Part shown: positions 49,070 to 57,358 of the stretch, in pieces
How positions within the stretch are numbered: the first letter of the stretch is position 1
How the letters are laid out: the number at the start of each line of letters is the position of its first letter
IMG/VR virus record: IMGVR_UViG_3300010885_032885
Coordinates: 1 to 64,000 of that record
Source: a virus
Strand: one strand, 5' to 3'
DNA: 64,000 nucleotides
The notes under the pieces: generated by a model
Told to the model about the DNA's origin: nothing
What the model saw: the letters and a program-made list of their open reading frames with translations, nothing else
Databases searched by the model: none
Program-made: the position numbers and the translations under genes

Positions 49070-51836
49070 TATTCCCGGTAGAGGTGATCAGACTGAACGC
49101 ATCTATCTTGAGGTAGATGGTAATACTAACGCTCTTGAATCAGGCCTAAGAACTAGTGGTACTATTGCTAATGAACTTAGAAAAGACCTAGAGGCTATTC
49201 CTAATGCCATTGACAGTAGTATTGAACGTCTAATCAAGTTTAAGGCTGCACTTGAAGATGAAGTGGGCCTTGGTCAAGATATAAAGACTGTAATGGAAAG
49301 CATTGTCTCTCTCAATCAGTCTAACTCTGCTGCTCTCTCTAATGCAGTCAATAGTATTCGTGAACTTTTAACAGCCGCTCGTAGTCTAGGTGTTAATGGA
49401 AACCAAGTGCTTAGTACACTAGGTCAATATGGACTTCCATTTGGTGGATTTGGCAATATGAACAATATGGTCAGAGGCTCTAGCTATAATCCTGATGCCG
49501 GTTCAATCTCAAATCCTGATCTACCAGGCCGTCAAGAAACCACTATAAACGGTATTCCAGAGAGCATTGATAGAGCCGGTTATGCTCGAAGAGTGGTCAA
49601 CTGGGGCAAAAGAGGTCCTCGAGTTGAAACAGTTGGAGGAGGACTTCCTACAGCTGGTGGTGGTGCTAGTGCTGGTGCTGGAGGTAATGGCAGTGGCAGT
49701 GGTGGAGGCGGTGGAGGAGGCGGTGGAGGAGGCGGTGGAGGTGGAGGAGATGATGGCTACGATGATGACCTTAGTAATGAATATAATAGTCGCGGTTACC
49801 GTAGATTAAGTGTTAGTCCCAACAACTCATCTGCCAACAACCCTTACCAAGAATACTTTAAAAAGAACTATCCCAATGTCTATGATATAGTTAAAAAGAA
49901 CAACATGGACATAACTAACCCGGCTGGAGAACTAGTCAAGTATGGTCAAGAAACACTACGTAGTGTCAGTGGTCCACAGGGTGGTGGACTAATGGCACAG
50001 TTTGCTCGTAGAACTCTAAGAAACTATGCTGGACGTATTGCTCGTGAACAGCAAGCTGCAGAAGACTCTGTTTACGGAGGAGTTGACCCTATAACTGGAG
50101 AAGTTGGGCCAGCAGGACGCAAGTTTGAAAAAGGTACAAGTCCTTTTGGTAAACATGAAGAAAAAATGATTTCTCGACTAGAAGGCACAATAGGCAGGTT
50201 TGCCTTTACTTTACTAGATAAGATTCCAGTACTAACACAAGCAGTTACTACAGCTGCATTTGGCTATAATGCAGCTAGAGCAGTAATGGCTCCAATACAA
50301 CAGTTTATGAAAGTATCCGAACAGTATGGTAGTATGACGGGTGCTAACAATCAACAAAATGCTATGGGTCTAGGTCTACAGGCTATGTTTAAGTCGGGAT
50401 TTGGACTCAACCCATTTGTAAGCTCACAAGATGTAGTACAGGCACAAATGGCTGGAATGGGTTTGGGTTATCAAGGTAATGCCAATAGTCAATATGTCTC
50501 TTATGCTCTAAACAATCTCGCTCGTTATGGTCTAACCAATCAAGCCAGTCAGCAATATGCACAAGCCGGTATTTTAGGCGGTATGAGTCTTAGTCAAGTA
50601 GGCGGTATGATTGGTGGAACACTGGGTGGTATGCAAGGTACCAATACCAGTACAGCTTATGCTAACCAAGCGGCCCAAGGCGGAGCAATAACTGGAGCCG
50701 GTATAGGATTAAATGGTGCAGCTGCAGGTATATTTGGTCAAGGTTCATCAATGTTTGGTCAAGGCAATCAGTTCTTACAGCAACAAGGAGTTAATGGAAG
50801 TGAAATACTCAATACACAAGTGGGTACAGCACTACTAGCTCAGCAACTGGGTGTGGGCTATATGGAAGTGGCTGGAAAACTACACAGTATGGGCAATAAT
50901 GCTGGAGCCACTCTACTTGGAGATGAACGAAAAGTTGCTATGCAAGTTATAGGCTTTGCTGGTATTGAACCAGGACTCACCAAGGATCAGTTTATGTCCG
51001 GGTCTAACCCTCAAATGCTACAGATGATTGGTCAACAAGTAGGCCTAAAGAAGAGTATGGATTCTCCTAAGGCTGCTGCTGAATATTTCTGGAACTTCTA
51101 TAGTAATCAACCACAAAAGAAAGCAAATGCCGCTAAAAAGAAGATGACTACAGATCTTGCTCATAAACATAGCAGTGGGCTAATGGGTTTTCTAGGGTCA
51201 GTTGCAGCGGGTGTTGGTAATTCAGTTAAGGGAATTGCTGAAGGAGCTCTAGGAATTGCTGAAGGAGCTGTAGGCTATACTCTTGGATATATACCTGGTG
51301 ACCCTATGCATCTAGGACAAGATCTACGTAATAGAGCACTCAGCACAATGGATGCTAGTGGTAAAGCTTTCCGTGGTGCCTATAGAGACACTGAAATGGG
51401 CAATAACTATGGGGCAAATGCAGCACAACTAACTCTAGAACAAGGTGCTAAATCAATAGTAGTCAATGGTAAAGCAGTATCTTGGGCCAATGCAATTAAG
51501 GAATTTGGTGGTGAATCCAAGGTAATGGCAATGCTAGCCAGTGGAGCAGCTCAAGTTAGTGGTATGGAAGTTGGGGCCAAAAATTATGGAGCTCAAAGTG
51601 TTAGTGCATTCTTAACTTCCAAGGGAGTCAAAGACTATGCCAATGCTACTCCATATGCCACTTCTCAAAATGTATCGGGACTAACCTATAACAACTCTAC
51701 TCATACATTTACTCTTACTGCAGGTGCTCAAAAGTGGTTAACCCAACTAGAAAATGGCTCTACCTATACAGGCCAAAGAGCTAGTACAGGACAAGCTAGT
51801 GCCAATACCAAGCCTACCCCTGGAAGTAATGGATAA
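49062..51836 (+). CDS. Tape measure protein
   Basis: 924 residues. It sets tail length and travels into the cell during DNA entry. Features in order: helical N-terminus (ERIYLEVDGNTNALESGLRTSG), a poly-Gly stretch (~residues 200-228), a charged middle, hydrophobic segments (RFAFTLLDKIPVLTQAVTTAAFGY at ~385 and MGFLGSVAAGVGNSVKGIAEGALGIAEGA at ~707), and a Gly/Gln-rich low-complexity middle. Position after the frameshifted chaperones is diagnostic. At about 0.15 nm per residue (a general rule) the tail would be near 140 nm. Confidence 0.85.
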   Translation: MVDIPGRGDQTERIYLEVDGNTNALESGLRTSGTIANELRKDLEAIPNAIDSSIERLIKFKAALEDEVGLGQDIKTVMESIVSLNQSNSAALSNAVNSIRELLTAARSLGVNGNQVLSTLGQYGLPFGGFGNMNNMVRGSSYNPDAGSISNPDLPGRQETTINGIPESIDRAGYARRVVNWGKRGPRVETVGGGLPTAGGGASAGAGGNGSGSGGGGGGGGGGGGGGGGDDGYDDDLSNEYNSRGYRRLSVSPNNSSANNPYQEYFKKNYPNVYDIVKKNNMDITNPAGELVKYGQETLRSVSGPQGGGLMAQFARRTLRNYAGRIAREQQAAEDSVYGGVDPITGEVGPAGRKFEKGTSPFGKHEEKMISRLEGTIGRFAFTLLDKIPVLTQAVTTAAFGYNAARAVMAPIQQFMKVSEQYGSMTGANNQQNAMGLGLQAMFKSGFGLNPFVSSQDVVQAQMAGMGLGYQGNANSQYVSYALNNLARYGLTNQASQQYAQAGILGGMSLSQVGGMIGGTLGGMQGTNTSTAYANQAAQGGAITGAGIGLNGAAAGIFGQGSSMFGQGNQFLQQQGVNGSEILNTQVGTALLAQQLGVGYMEVAGKLHSMGNNAGATLLGDERKVAMQVIGFAGIEPGLTKDQFMSGSNPQMLQMIGQQVGLKKSMDSPKAAAEYFWNFYSNQPQKKANAAKKKMTTDLAHKHSSGLMGFLGSVAAGVGNSVKGIAEGALGIAEGAVGYTLGYIPGDPMHLGQDLRNRALSTMDASGKAFRGAYRDTEMGNNYGANAAQLTLEQGAKSIVVNGKAVSWANAIKEFGGESKVMAMLASGAAQVSGMEVGAKNYGAQSVSAFLTSKGVKDYANATPYATSQNVSGLTYNNSTHTFTLTAGAQKWLTQLENGSTYTGQRASTGQASANTKPTPGSNG

Positions 51837-52441
51837 TGTCTAATACACTTGGCTATACTAATTCTACTAACAATACCAAGAGTAGTACTGCCACTATGTA
51901 TGATGCTACTACTGGTAAAACCTATAACTTTCCTTTTAATGTAAATGGAGTTGAGTGGCAATATCAAATGAACAATAGATCATTTGATACCATTGGTGGA
52001 CGTGTTACTCAACTAGTATCAGTTAAAATTAGCACTATGTCTATTCAAGGAGAGGCCGGTAGTAGAGTAGCACTATTAGACATGTATACCAATATGAAAG
52101 CTATGCAGGATAGTCAGAATACTCATCAACAGAGTATGACTCTAAGTATCCCAGTAGTTACTTATAGTGCCAGTACCAATTTGGGTTTTAGAGTATGGGT
52201 CACCCAAATGCAAATGGGCTGGGATGTTAGTACTGTTACTTATCCTTACATGCTACAACTAGAAGTAGAACAAGACTTTAATGCTATTACAGCACAAACT
52301 AGTACTGCTGCAGCACTAGATCAAATAGCTGCAGGTATTGGGTTTAGTCCCGGTTGGACTGGTCTTAGTAAAGCTGGACTATCGATTAATCTTGATCAAA
52401 TTACAACTCTATTCCCGTCATTATTAACACCAACTAAGTAG
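51836..52441 (+). CDS. Probable baseplate / tail-tip protein
   Basis: 201 residues, coupled to the tape measure gene by TAATG. The centre has VEWQYQMNNRSFDTIGGRVTQLVSVKISTMSIQGEAGSR and FRVWVTQMQMGWDVSTVTYPYMLQLEVEQDF. Proteins with this length and location after the tape measure form the distal tail or baseplate hub collar in actinobacterial phages. The resemblance is at the level of strand pattern. No catalytic motif. Confidence 0.6.
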   Translation: MSNTLGYTNSTNNTKSSTATMYDATTGKTYNFPFNVNGVEWQYQMNNRSFDTIGGRVTQLVSVKISTMSIQGEAGSRVALLDMYTNMKAMQDSQNTHQQSMTLSIPVVTYSASTNLGFRVWVTQMQMGWDVSTVTYPYMLQLEVEQDFNAITAQTSTAAALDQIAAGIGFSPGWTGLSKAGLSINLDQITTLFPSLLTPTK

Positions 52442-52449
52442 GAGATTAA

Positions 52450-52620
52450 ATGTCGTCAGAATCTATTCGTGCAAACTGTAGAGTATCACAACCAATACTT
52501 AGACCCAGTGAAGAAGTAGTATGGTTTAATGGATTTGCTTGGTCAGCTAGCTCAGGTATGATACACCAGAGTGCTCCAATCTCAGAAGAAAGTTGGCAGC
52601 AATGGCTGGGAACGCAATAG
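52450..52620 (+). CDS. Small hypothetical protein in baseplate operon (56 aa)
   Basis: A 56-codon ORF with TAGGAGATTAA before its ATG, the same ribosome-binding string as before the tube gene. Sequence starts MSSESIRANCRVSQPILRP, continues with an aromatic turn (VVWFNGFAWSASSG) and ends EESWQQWLGTQ. It overlaps the next gene by 19 bases. The good ribosome binding site makes it real in my view; function unknown. Confidence 0.6.
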   Translation: MSSESIRANCRVSQPILRPSEEVVWFNGFAWSASSGMIHQSAPISEESWQQWLGTQ

Positions 52621-53309
52621 TCTATCTATATAGTACTGCACAAAATAAATTACTTCCTTATGAAGTATATATAACCAGTATCTCTACTGCTACTAATAAT
52701 CAGTATGCTCCTCAGCAACTACAAACTGGTATGAATTTTATTCCCATTAGACGTAGTGAAATGTTTGCTACCTTTACTATTGCTTGGCCTCTACAGACTG
52801 CTACTAGACATCTACGTAGTATTCCTTTAGGTTTTGAAGGGATAGATTACCGAGATGGATTTACTCGTATGAATAAATTTCAAGATGCCATTAGACAGCA
52901 TCAACTGGCTATGACTTCTTCTACTATTCCACAACCTATGTCTCTGCACTATAGTCCTGGAGATATAGCTTCTAACACCACAACTCCTGACCCTCTAACC
53001 TCTTATTCTTGGAGTGACCCGAGTAAGCCCAATAAGTTTGCTGGAACAAAACTAGCACCTTTAAATTTTCAAGGTTGGATACAGTCTTCAGAAAAAGAAT
53101 ACGCTCGTTTTAAGACAGTGTTCTTTAAAACCTATACCATGAACATTATTAATCCCAATACTGCTGGTACTGCATCAACTTCTATGATGAAGGGTACAAA
53201 TGTAGCTTTTGCTCCTACTGCAGCCACTCAAAGGAACTATAGTGGTGACTGGACTAATACACAAACTCTTATCAATAATGCACCAACAAAAGGATTGCCC
53301 ACTAAATGA
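52602..53309 (+). CDS. Probable baseplate protein
   Basis: 235 residues from the ATG at 52602 (a TTG at 52593 is less likely). The N-terminal half has strands GNAIVYLYSTAQNKLLPYEVYITSIS and MNFIPIRRSEMFATFTIAWPLQ. This is followed by KFQDAIRQHQLAMTSST, a Pro/Ser-rich loop and KLAPLNFQGWIQSSEKEYARFKTVFFKTYTMNII. Position between tape measure and hub and ATGA overlap with the hub gene suggest a baseplate hub component. Family not recognised. Confidence 0.55.
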   Translation: MAGNAIVYLYSTAQNKLLPYEVYITSISTATNNQYAPQQLQTGMNFIPIRRSEMFATFTIAWPLQTATRHLRSIPLGFEGIDYRDGFTRMNKFQDAIRQHQLAMTSSTIPQPMSLHYSPGDIASNTTTPDPLTSYSWSDPSKPNKFAGTKLAPLNFQGWIQSSEKEYARFKTVFFKTYTMNIINPNTAGTASTSMMKGTNVAFAPTAATQRNYSGDWTNTQTLINNAPTKGLPTK

Positions 53310-56134
53310 CATTTAACAAGTCCGGTACTTTTGTCTATAGCCCAGATGTTCGAGTGGTAATCTATACTCAGCAACATGGAGCAGTAGACGTCTCTGAAGA
53401 CTTAACTGACTTCAATATGAATAGACAGACCAATGCTGTTAGTACTTTTCAGTGTACTCTTAACAATCCTAGAAGAAAATATAACAGAACTATCAATACG
53501 ATGGATCGAATAGTAGTATTTTTAAAAAGAACCACCTGGGTACAGGCTTTTGCCGGTTATGTTACTTATGCCCCAATAGAAACACTAGTGCCTACTCCAG
53601 TAACTATTGGAGCTAGTTGTACTCTCTATCAATTGCAGATGACTTACTGGGACAATACTCTTATAGAGTTTCAACAATTGCTACTCAACTATATGGATAC
53701 TGCAGCTATGAGCAATAATAAAACTGTCAATAGTGACGGTGGAGTTGATCAAGCTCTAGTAAACATACTCAGTAGAGTTGCAGGTTGGGATGCTGCTCAC
53801 ATTCATGTACAAGGTATTCCACAAAACTTTATAAATTTTGCTAGTGCTGCTTATAGTAATCTAACTACAGCTCAAAATGAACTAGACCAAAATGTTGTAA
53901 CAGAACTCTCTACCATACTAGGAGTTGCTGGAATTACTGCTGGAAAATCTACTACAAGTTTGGGTGGTAGTACAAATATTACCTATAAGGGTGCACCAGC
54001 ACATACAACATTTAGTGCTAGTAAAGCAGTTCCCTTACTACACAAAAGCAATACTGGTGAATACTATCCATACCCTTTGCCTGCTCTAGATGTAATTAAT
54101 GACAACAATGGAGACCTTAGTATATTGCATCATGATATATATTGGTGTACTGCTGATTGGGCCTACTTAGAAGTCACTCACCCTGCAGGAGCTACTCTAG
54201 CCCAAAGGAAAGCTATAGATGATTCAGTCTCAGTAGCAAAACAGTGGCTTGCCAAAGACTTTGGAAATATTGCCAATGCTGGTAATAAGAGTGGACGTCC
54301 AATAGTGGTTAGTAATAATGATACAGGACGCATTGTTGTCTTAAGAGCAACTTCAGTCCCACAAGACAAATTTGGAAACTATGACCCTAAACTCAAGAAC
54401 ACTCTTCAAATACACCCGGGAGTATGGGCTTATCTACAGGATGGTACAGATCCTACCTCTCTTACTGCAGCAAATACTCCAGTTGCTGGTAGTGTACTCT
54501 CCAATATAAATGTCACTTGGGGAGACAGTACACAAATTAGTGCCTTTGGTCCACAAACTGCAATTGAAAAAGCTGCTGCTAAAAATATTCAATCTACTTA
54601 TGGCACTAATACAACTAGTGGTTCTAAAGTACTTAGTAGTACTGTAGACAAAGTATTGGCCCTAGCCAAGAGTAGAGTGGGTTCTAAATATAGTGAAACT
54701 AATCGTGGACTTCAAAGTAGCCCTAATGCTAGTGCATCGAGTGTAAGTTTTGACTGCTCTGCCCTAATGTATTGGTGTTGGAAAAATGGTGCTGGTATAG
54801 ATATCGGAACTTGGACTGGAGCTCAATTTGGAGCTTCTGGTGGAGTAGCCGGTAAGTCAGGGGGTCCTGCTGGTCTATACCTTGATGTAAATACAAAGCC
54901 ACAAAAAGGAGATTTGCTATTTTTTAATTTTCCAGGAGTAAAAACTGCCAATAATGCACCTAGTCATGTTATAATGCTCTATAGTGACTTTGATAGTAGT
55001 GGAAATGGAACACAAATCGGTACTGGAGGCCCTGGCCCAATGCAGGGGCCTTCGACTCTTAACTGGAATACTATAAAGGGTGGGACAGTAGCTTCTAATA
55101 GTCAAGTGTATAGCGGTAAGGGAACTCAATACCTAGGAGCCAGAAGGCCTATAACACTTTCTGCTAACTATACTGGGCTTAATCAAAATACAAGTGGTGC
55201 TGCCAATGCTGCTGCCAATGCTAACAATAGTAGTAGTCTAAACTTAACCAATTCTTGGAATACTGCATATGGTGCTCCAACTGTTGATGTTAGATCACTA
55301 GCCTATCTAGGTACTCCTAGATCTTTTATTATGGACAACCCTTTGATTGCTGATCTTCAGCAGATAGTGGGTGCTGGTTTAAGAAACTTCCAGAGTGCAC
55401 CCAATGGAGATTTTGTAGCTTGGTTTCCAGATTATTATGGTATTTATACTACAACTCCAACACTTGAAATTAGTGATGTAGAAGTAATAGACTTTCAAAT
55501 CTATCATGATGACTCACAATTGACCACTCATGTAGGTATAGTCGGAGACACTACCGGTATTGGGCAGCAAGTTACTACTGCTGACTATCTAAGTACAAAT
55601 GGTATAGTTAGTATACAAGACACTAGTACAATGCAGGTTCTATTTGGAGCATTAAATCTTAATGCAGAAGCACTAACTACAGCAATGAAAAACTCTGTAG
55701 ACTTTTTAAATAAATATGGTATGAGACCATATGTAGAAGAACAACAAATGATTCACACACATGCACTAGAATATCTCTATGCACTCATGGTCTTTATGAA
55801 AAAGTGGACAGATCAGTTTGTTAGTCAAGTAAGTCTCACCTATATGCCCGAGCTCTATCCGGGTATGAGAGTTAAGATGAGTCTTGACAATGAAAGTGGT
55901 GGAACTGATAGTTATGAGTTCTATTGTGTAAATGTACAACATCAGGGTTCCCGTACTTCAGGGTTTACTACCACTGCTGCCTTTACTGCTCCTATTAAAA
56001 ATGGCTCTCTATTAGACTATGGACTCAATATGTTTGGTACAGGTTGGACAGAAGCAAACATCAAGAGGAATGCAAATGCTCCACATACAGGCCTAATGGG
56101 CTTCCAAGGCCAAGTACAGAAAACGAGCTGGTAG
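53306..56134 (+). CDS. Baseplate hub protein with internal NlpC/P60 lysin domain
   Basis: 942 residues. Residues 1-130 match the start of hub proteins (SPDVRVVIYTQQHGAVDVSEDLTDFNMNR then MDRIVVFLKRTTWVQAFAGYV, the hub barrel-type segment). Residues ~445-620 hold an NlpC/P60 domain: FDCSALMYWCW (Cys484), QKGDLLFFNFPG and SHVIMLY (His554). Residues ~680-900 return to hub-like sequence (FVAWFPDYYGIYTTTPTLEISDVEVIDFQIYHDD and ELYPGMRVKMSL). The lysin would open the cell wall as the tail contracts. ATGA overlap with the upstream gene. Confidence 0.8.
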   Translation: MTFNKSGTFVYSPDVRVVIYTQQHGAVDVSEDLTDFNMNRQTNAVSTFQCTLNNPRRKYNRTINTMDRIVVFLKRTTWVQAFAGYVTYAPIETLVPTPVTIGASCTLYQLQMTYWDNTLIEFQQLLLNYMDTAAMSNNKTVNSDGGVDQALVNILSRVAGWDAAHIHVQGIPQNFINFASAAYSNLTTAQNELDQNVVTELSTILGVAGITAGKSTTSLGGSTNITYKGAPAHTTFSASKAVPLLHKSNTGEYYPYPLPALDVINDNNGDLSILHHDIYWCTADWAYLEVTHPAGATLAQRKAIDDSVSVAKQWLAKDFGNIANAGNKSGRPIVVSNNDTGRIVVLRATSVPQDKFGNYDPKLKNTLQIHPGVWAYLQDGTDPTSLTAANTPVAGSVLSNINVTWGDSTQISAFGPQTAIEKAAAKNIQSTYGTNTTSGSKVLSSTVDKVLALAKSRVGSKYSETNRGLQSSPNASASSVSFDCSALMYWCWKNGAGIDIGTWTGAQFGASGGVAGKSGGPAGLYLDVNTKPQKGDLLFFNFPGVKTANNAPSHVIMLYSDFDSSGNGTQIGTGGPGPMQGPSTLNWNTIKGGTVASNSQVYSGKGTQYLGARRPITLSANYTGLNQNTSGAANAAANANNSSSLNLTNSWNTAYGAPTVDVRSLAYLGTPRSFIMDNPLIADLQQIVGAGLRNFQSAPNGDFVAWFPDYYGIYTTTPTLEISDVEVIDFQIYHDDSQLTTHVGIVGDTTGIGQQVTTADYLSTNGIVSIQDTSTMQVLFGALNLNAEALTTAMKNSVDFLNKYGMRPYVEEQQMIHTHALEYLYALMVFMKKWTDQFVSQVSLTYMPELYPGMRVKMSLDNESGGTDSYEFYCVNVQHQGSRTSGFTTTAAFTAPIKNGSLLDYGLNMFGTGWTEANIKRNANAPHTGLMGFQGQVQKTSW

Positions 56135-56136
56135 TT

Positions 56137-56874
56137 ATGGTTGTCCCTAAGAGCACTGGCAGTTACAATCAGTTAGTTAGAAAAGTTATTATTTTAAGCC
56201 CACCAATTCAGCATCCTCTAAGTTCAGTTGCCAATAACACTTATTGTTTGGCTAGAGATATGAAGGGTTTTCAGTACCAGGTAGATCTTATGTCTCTCCC
56301 TCCTAGGGTTACTCTTAATATGATTCAACCCAATCAAGTCTGGTGGGTAGAAAAAAGATCCACTCTAGTACGTCTTTTTGCTTATGCTGGTATACTAAAC
56401 AAGTATAGTGACCCAAATGTCTTTACTTCTCTAACTCCTGAGTCTTATGCACGATTTTCTCTCTCTAGTTCTATTAAGCTCGGAGTAAGTACTATTAGTG
56501 GTAATACTTGGAATCAACCTTATAGTCAGACTTTAAACTGGACTACCAATACCACTCATTCGGGTACATTTGGAAATATTGTCTACTCAGGCGGTTCTAT
56601 AACGGTACCAGTTCCCGGGTACTATAATGTTAACTTAACAGTATCTCCTTCTATAAACGGTGGTACACTAACCAATACTCTAAACTGTACTACTATTAGT
56701 GGAGCTGCTTCTAGTGTCTATTCTACGGGAACTAACTCTATTAACCTATCAGACACTCTCTACATACCTACAGTTTCAGGAAGCTTTTCAGTAACTTCCA
56801 ATGTCTCTAACTATGCACAGTTATCCACAGCAGGAACTTGGATGACAGTGACCTATGTAGGAGACGTCTATTAA
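56137..56874 (+). CDS. Baseplate protein with C1q-like tip
   Basis: 245 residues from the ATG at 56137; longer frames overlap the hub gene. The N-terminal ~100 residues include FQYQVDLMSLPPRVTLNMIQPNQVWWVEKR, typical of a small OB-like baseplate domain. Residues ~150-245 form a C1q/TNF-like jelly-roll: GNIVYSGGSITVPVPGYYNVNLTVSP, LSDTLYIPTVSGSFSV and a closing GTWMTVTYVGDVY. A small receptor-facing baseplate spike or plug is the most likely role. GAGCTG lies before the ATG but is a weak start signal. Confidence 0.6.
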   Translation: MVVPKSTGSYNQLVRKVIILSPPIQHPLSSVANNTYCLARDMKGFQYQVDLMSLPPRVTLNMIQPNQVWWVEKRSTLVRLFAYAGILNKYSDPNVFTSLTPESYARFSLSSSIKLGVSTISGNTWNQPYSQTLNWTTNTTHSGTFGNIVYSGGSITVPVPGYYNVNLTVSPSINGGTLTNTLNCTTISGAASSVYSTGTNSINLSDTLYIPTVSGSFSVTSNVSNYAQLSTAGTWMTVTYVGDVY

Positions 56875-56905
56875 TGTATACATCCCGGAAAGACACTAAG
56901 TTAAT

Positions 56906-57358
56906 ATGAAGACACTAGTTGTACGTAATGGTGATATTCAGGTAAATAGCGGTAAGCTATTATTTGCCAAGGGTACCACTAAGTTAGTTGAAGACATCAC
57001 TCGATGGTTACAAGAACCTTTGGGCACTGGTTGGACCACTCCAGGTTTTGGCTCTACCCTCTCTGCCATGATTGGTACACCTCAAACAGCTGCTAGTACT
57101 AATATGGTAAGTACAGAAATACTTAGAGTACTACAACTATACCAAGGTCAGCAGATTCTTGATTTAAGAGCAGCACAAAATTCAGCACAGCTTGCCTACT
57201 ATAGTCAAGATGAAGTTATACAGAAAGTACAAAATATAACTGTTGAACTAGGTTTTAATAGTATTCTTGCAAACGTAAACATTGAGACATTGTCAGGAAG
57301 TTTAGTCAATCTTAGTGTTTCTATAGGAAATAATGGAGTTACAGTAACCAATGGCTAA
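56906..57358 (+). CDS. Baseplate wedge protein (gp25/gpW-like)
   Basis: 150 residues. The central part, VEDITRWLQEPLGTGWTTPGFGSTLSAMIG then TEILRVLQLYQGQQ, matches gp25-like baseplate wedge proteins. The C-terminal strands (VQNITVELGFNSILANVNIETLSGSLVNLSVSI) complete the fold. It initiates the sheath and joins the wedge. It overlaps the baseplate J gene by 8 bases. Confidence 0.8.
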   Translation: MKTLVVRNGDIQVNSGKLLFAKGTTKLVEDITRWLQEPLGTGWTTPGFGSTLSAMIGTPQTAASTNMVSTEILRVLQLYQGQQILDLRAAQNSAQLAYYSQDEVIQKVQNITVELGFNSILANVNIETLSGSLVNLSVSIGNNGVTVTNG

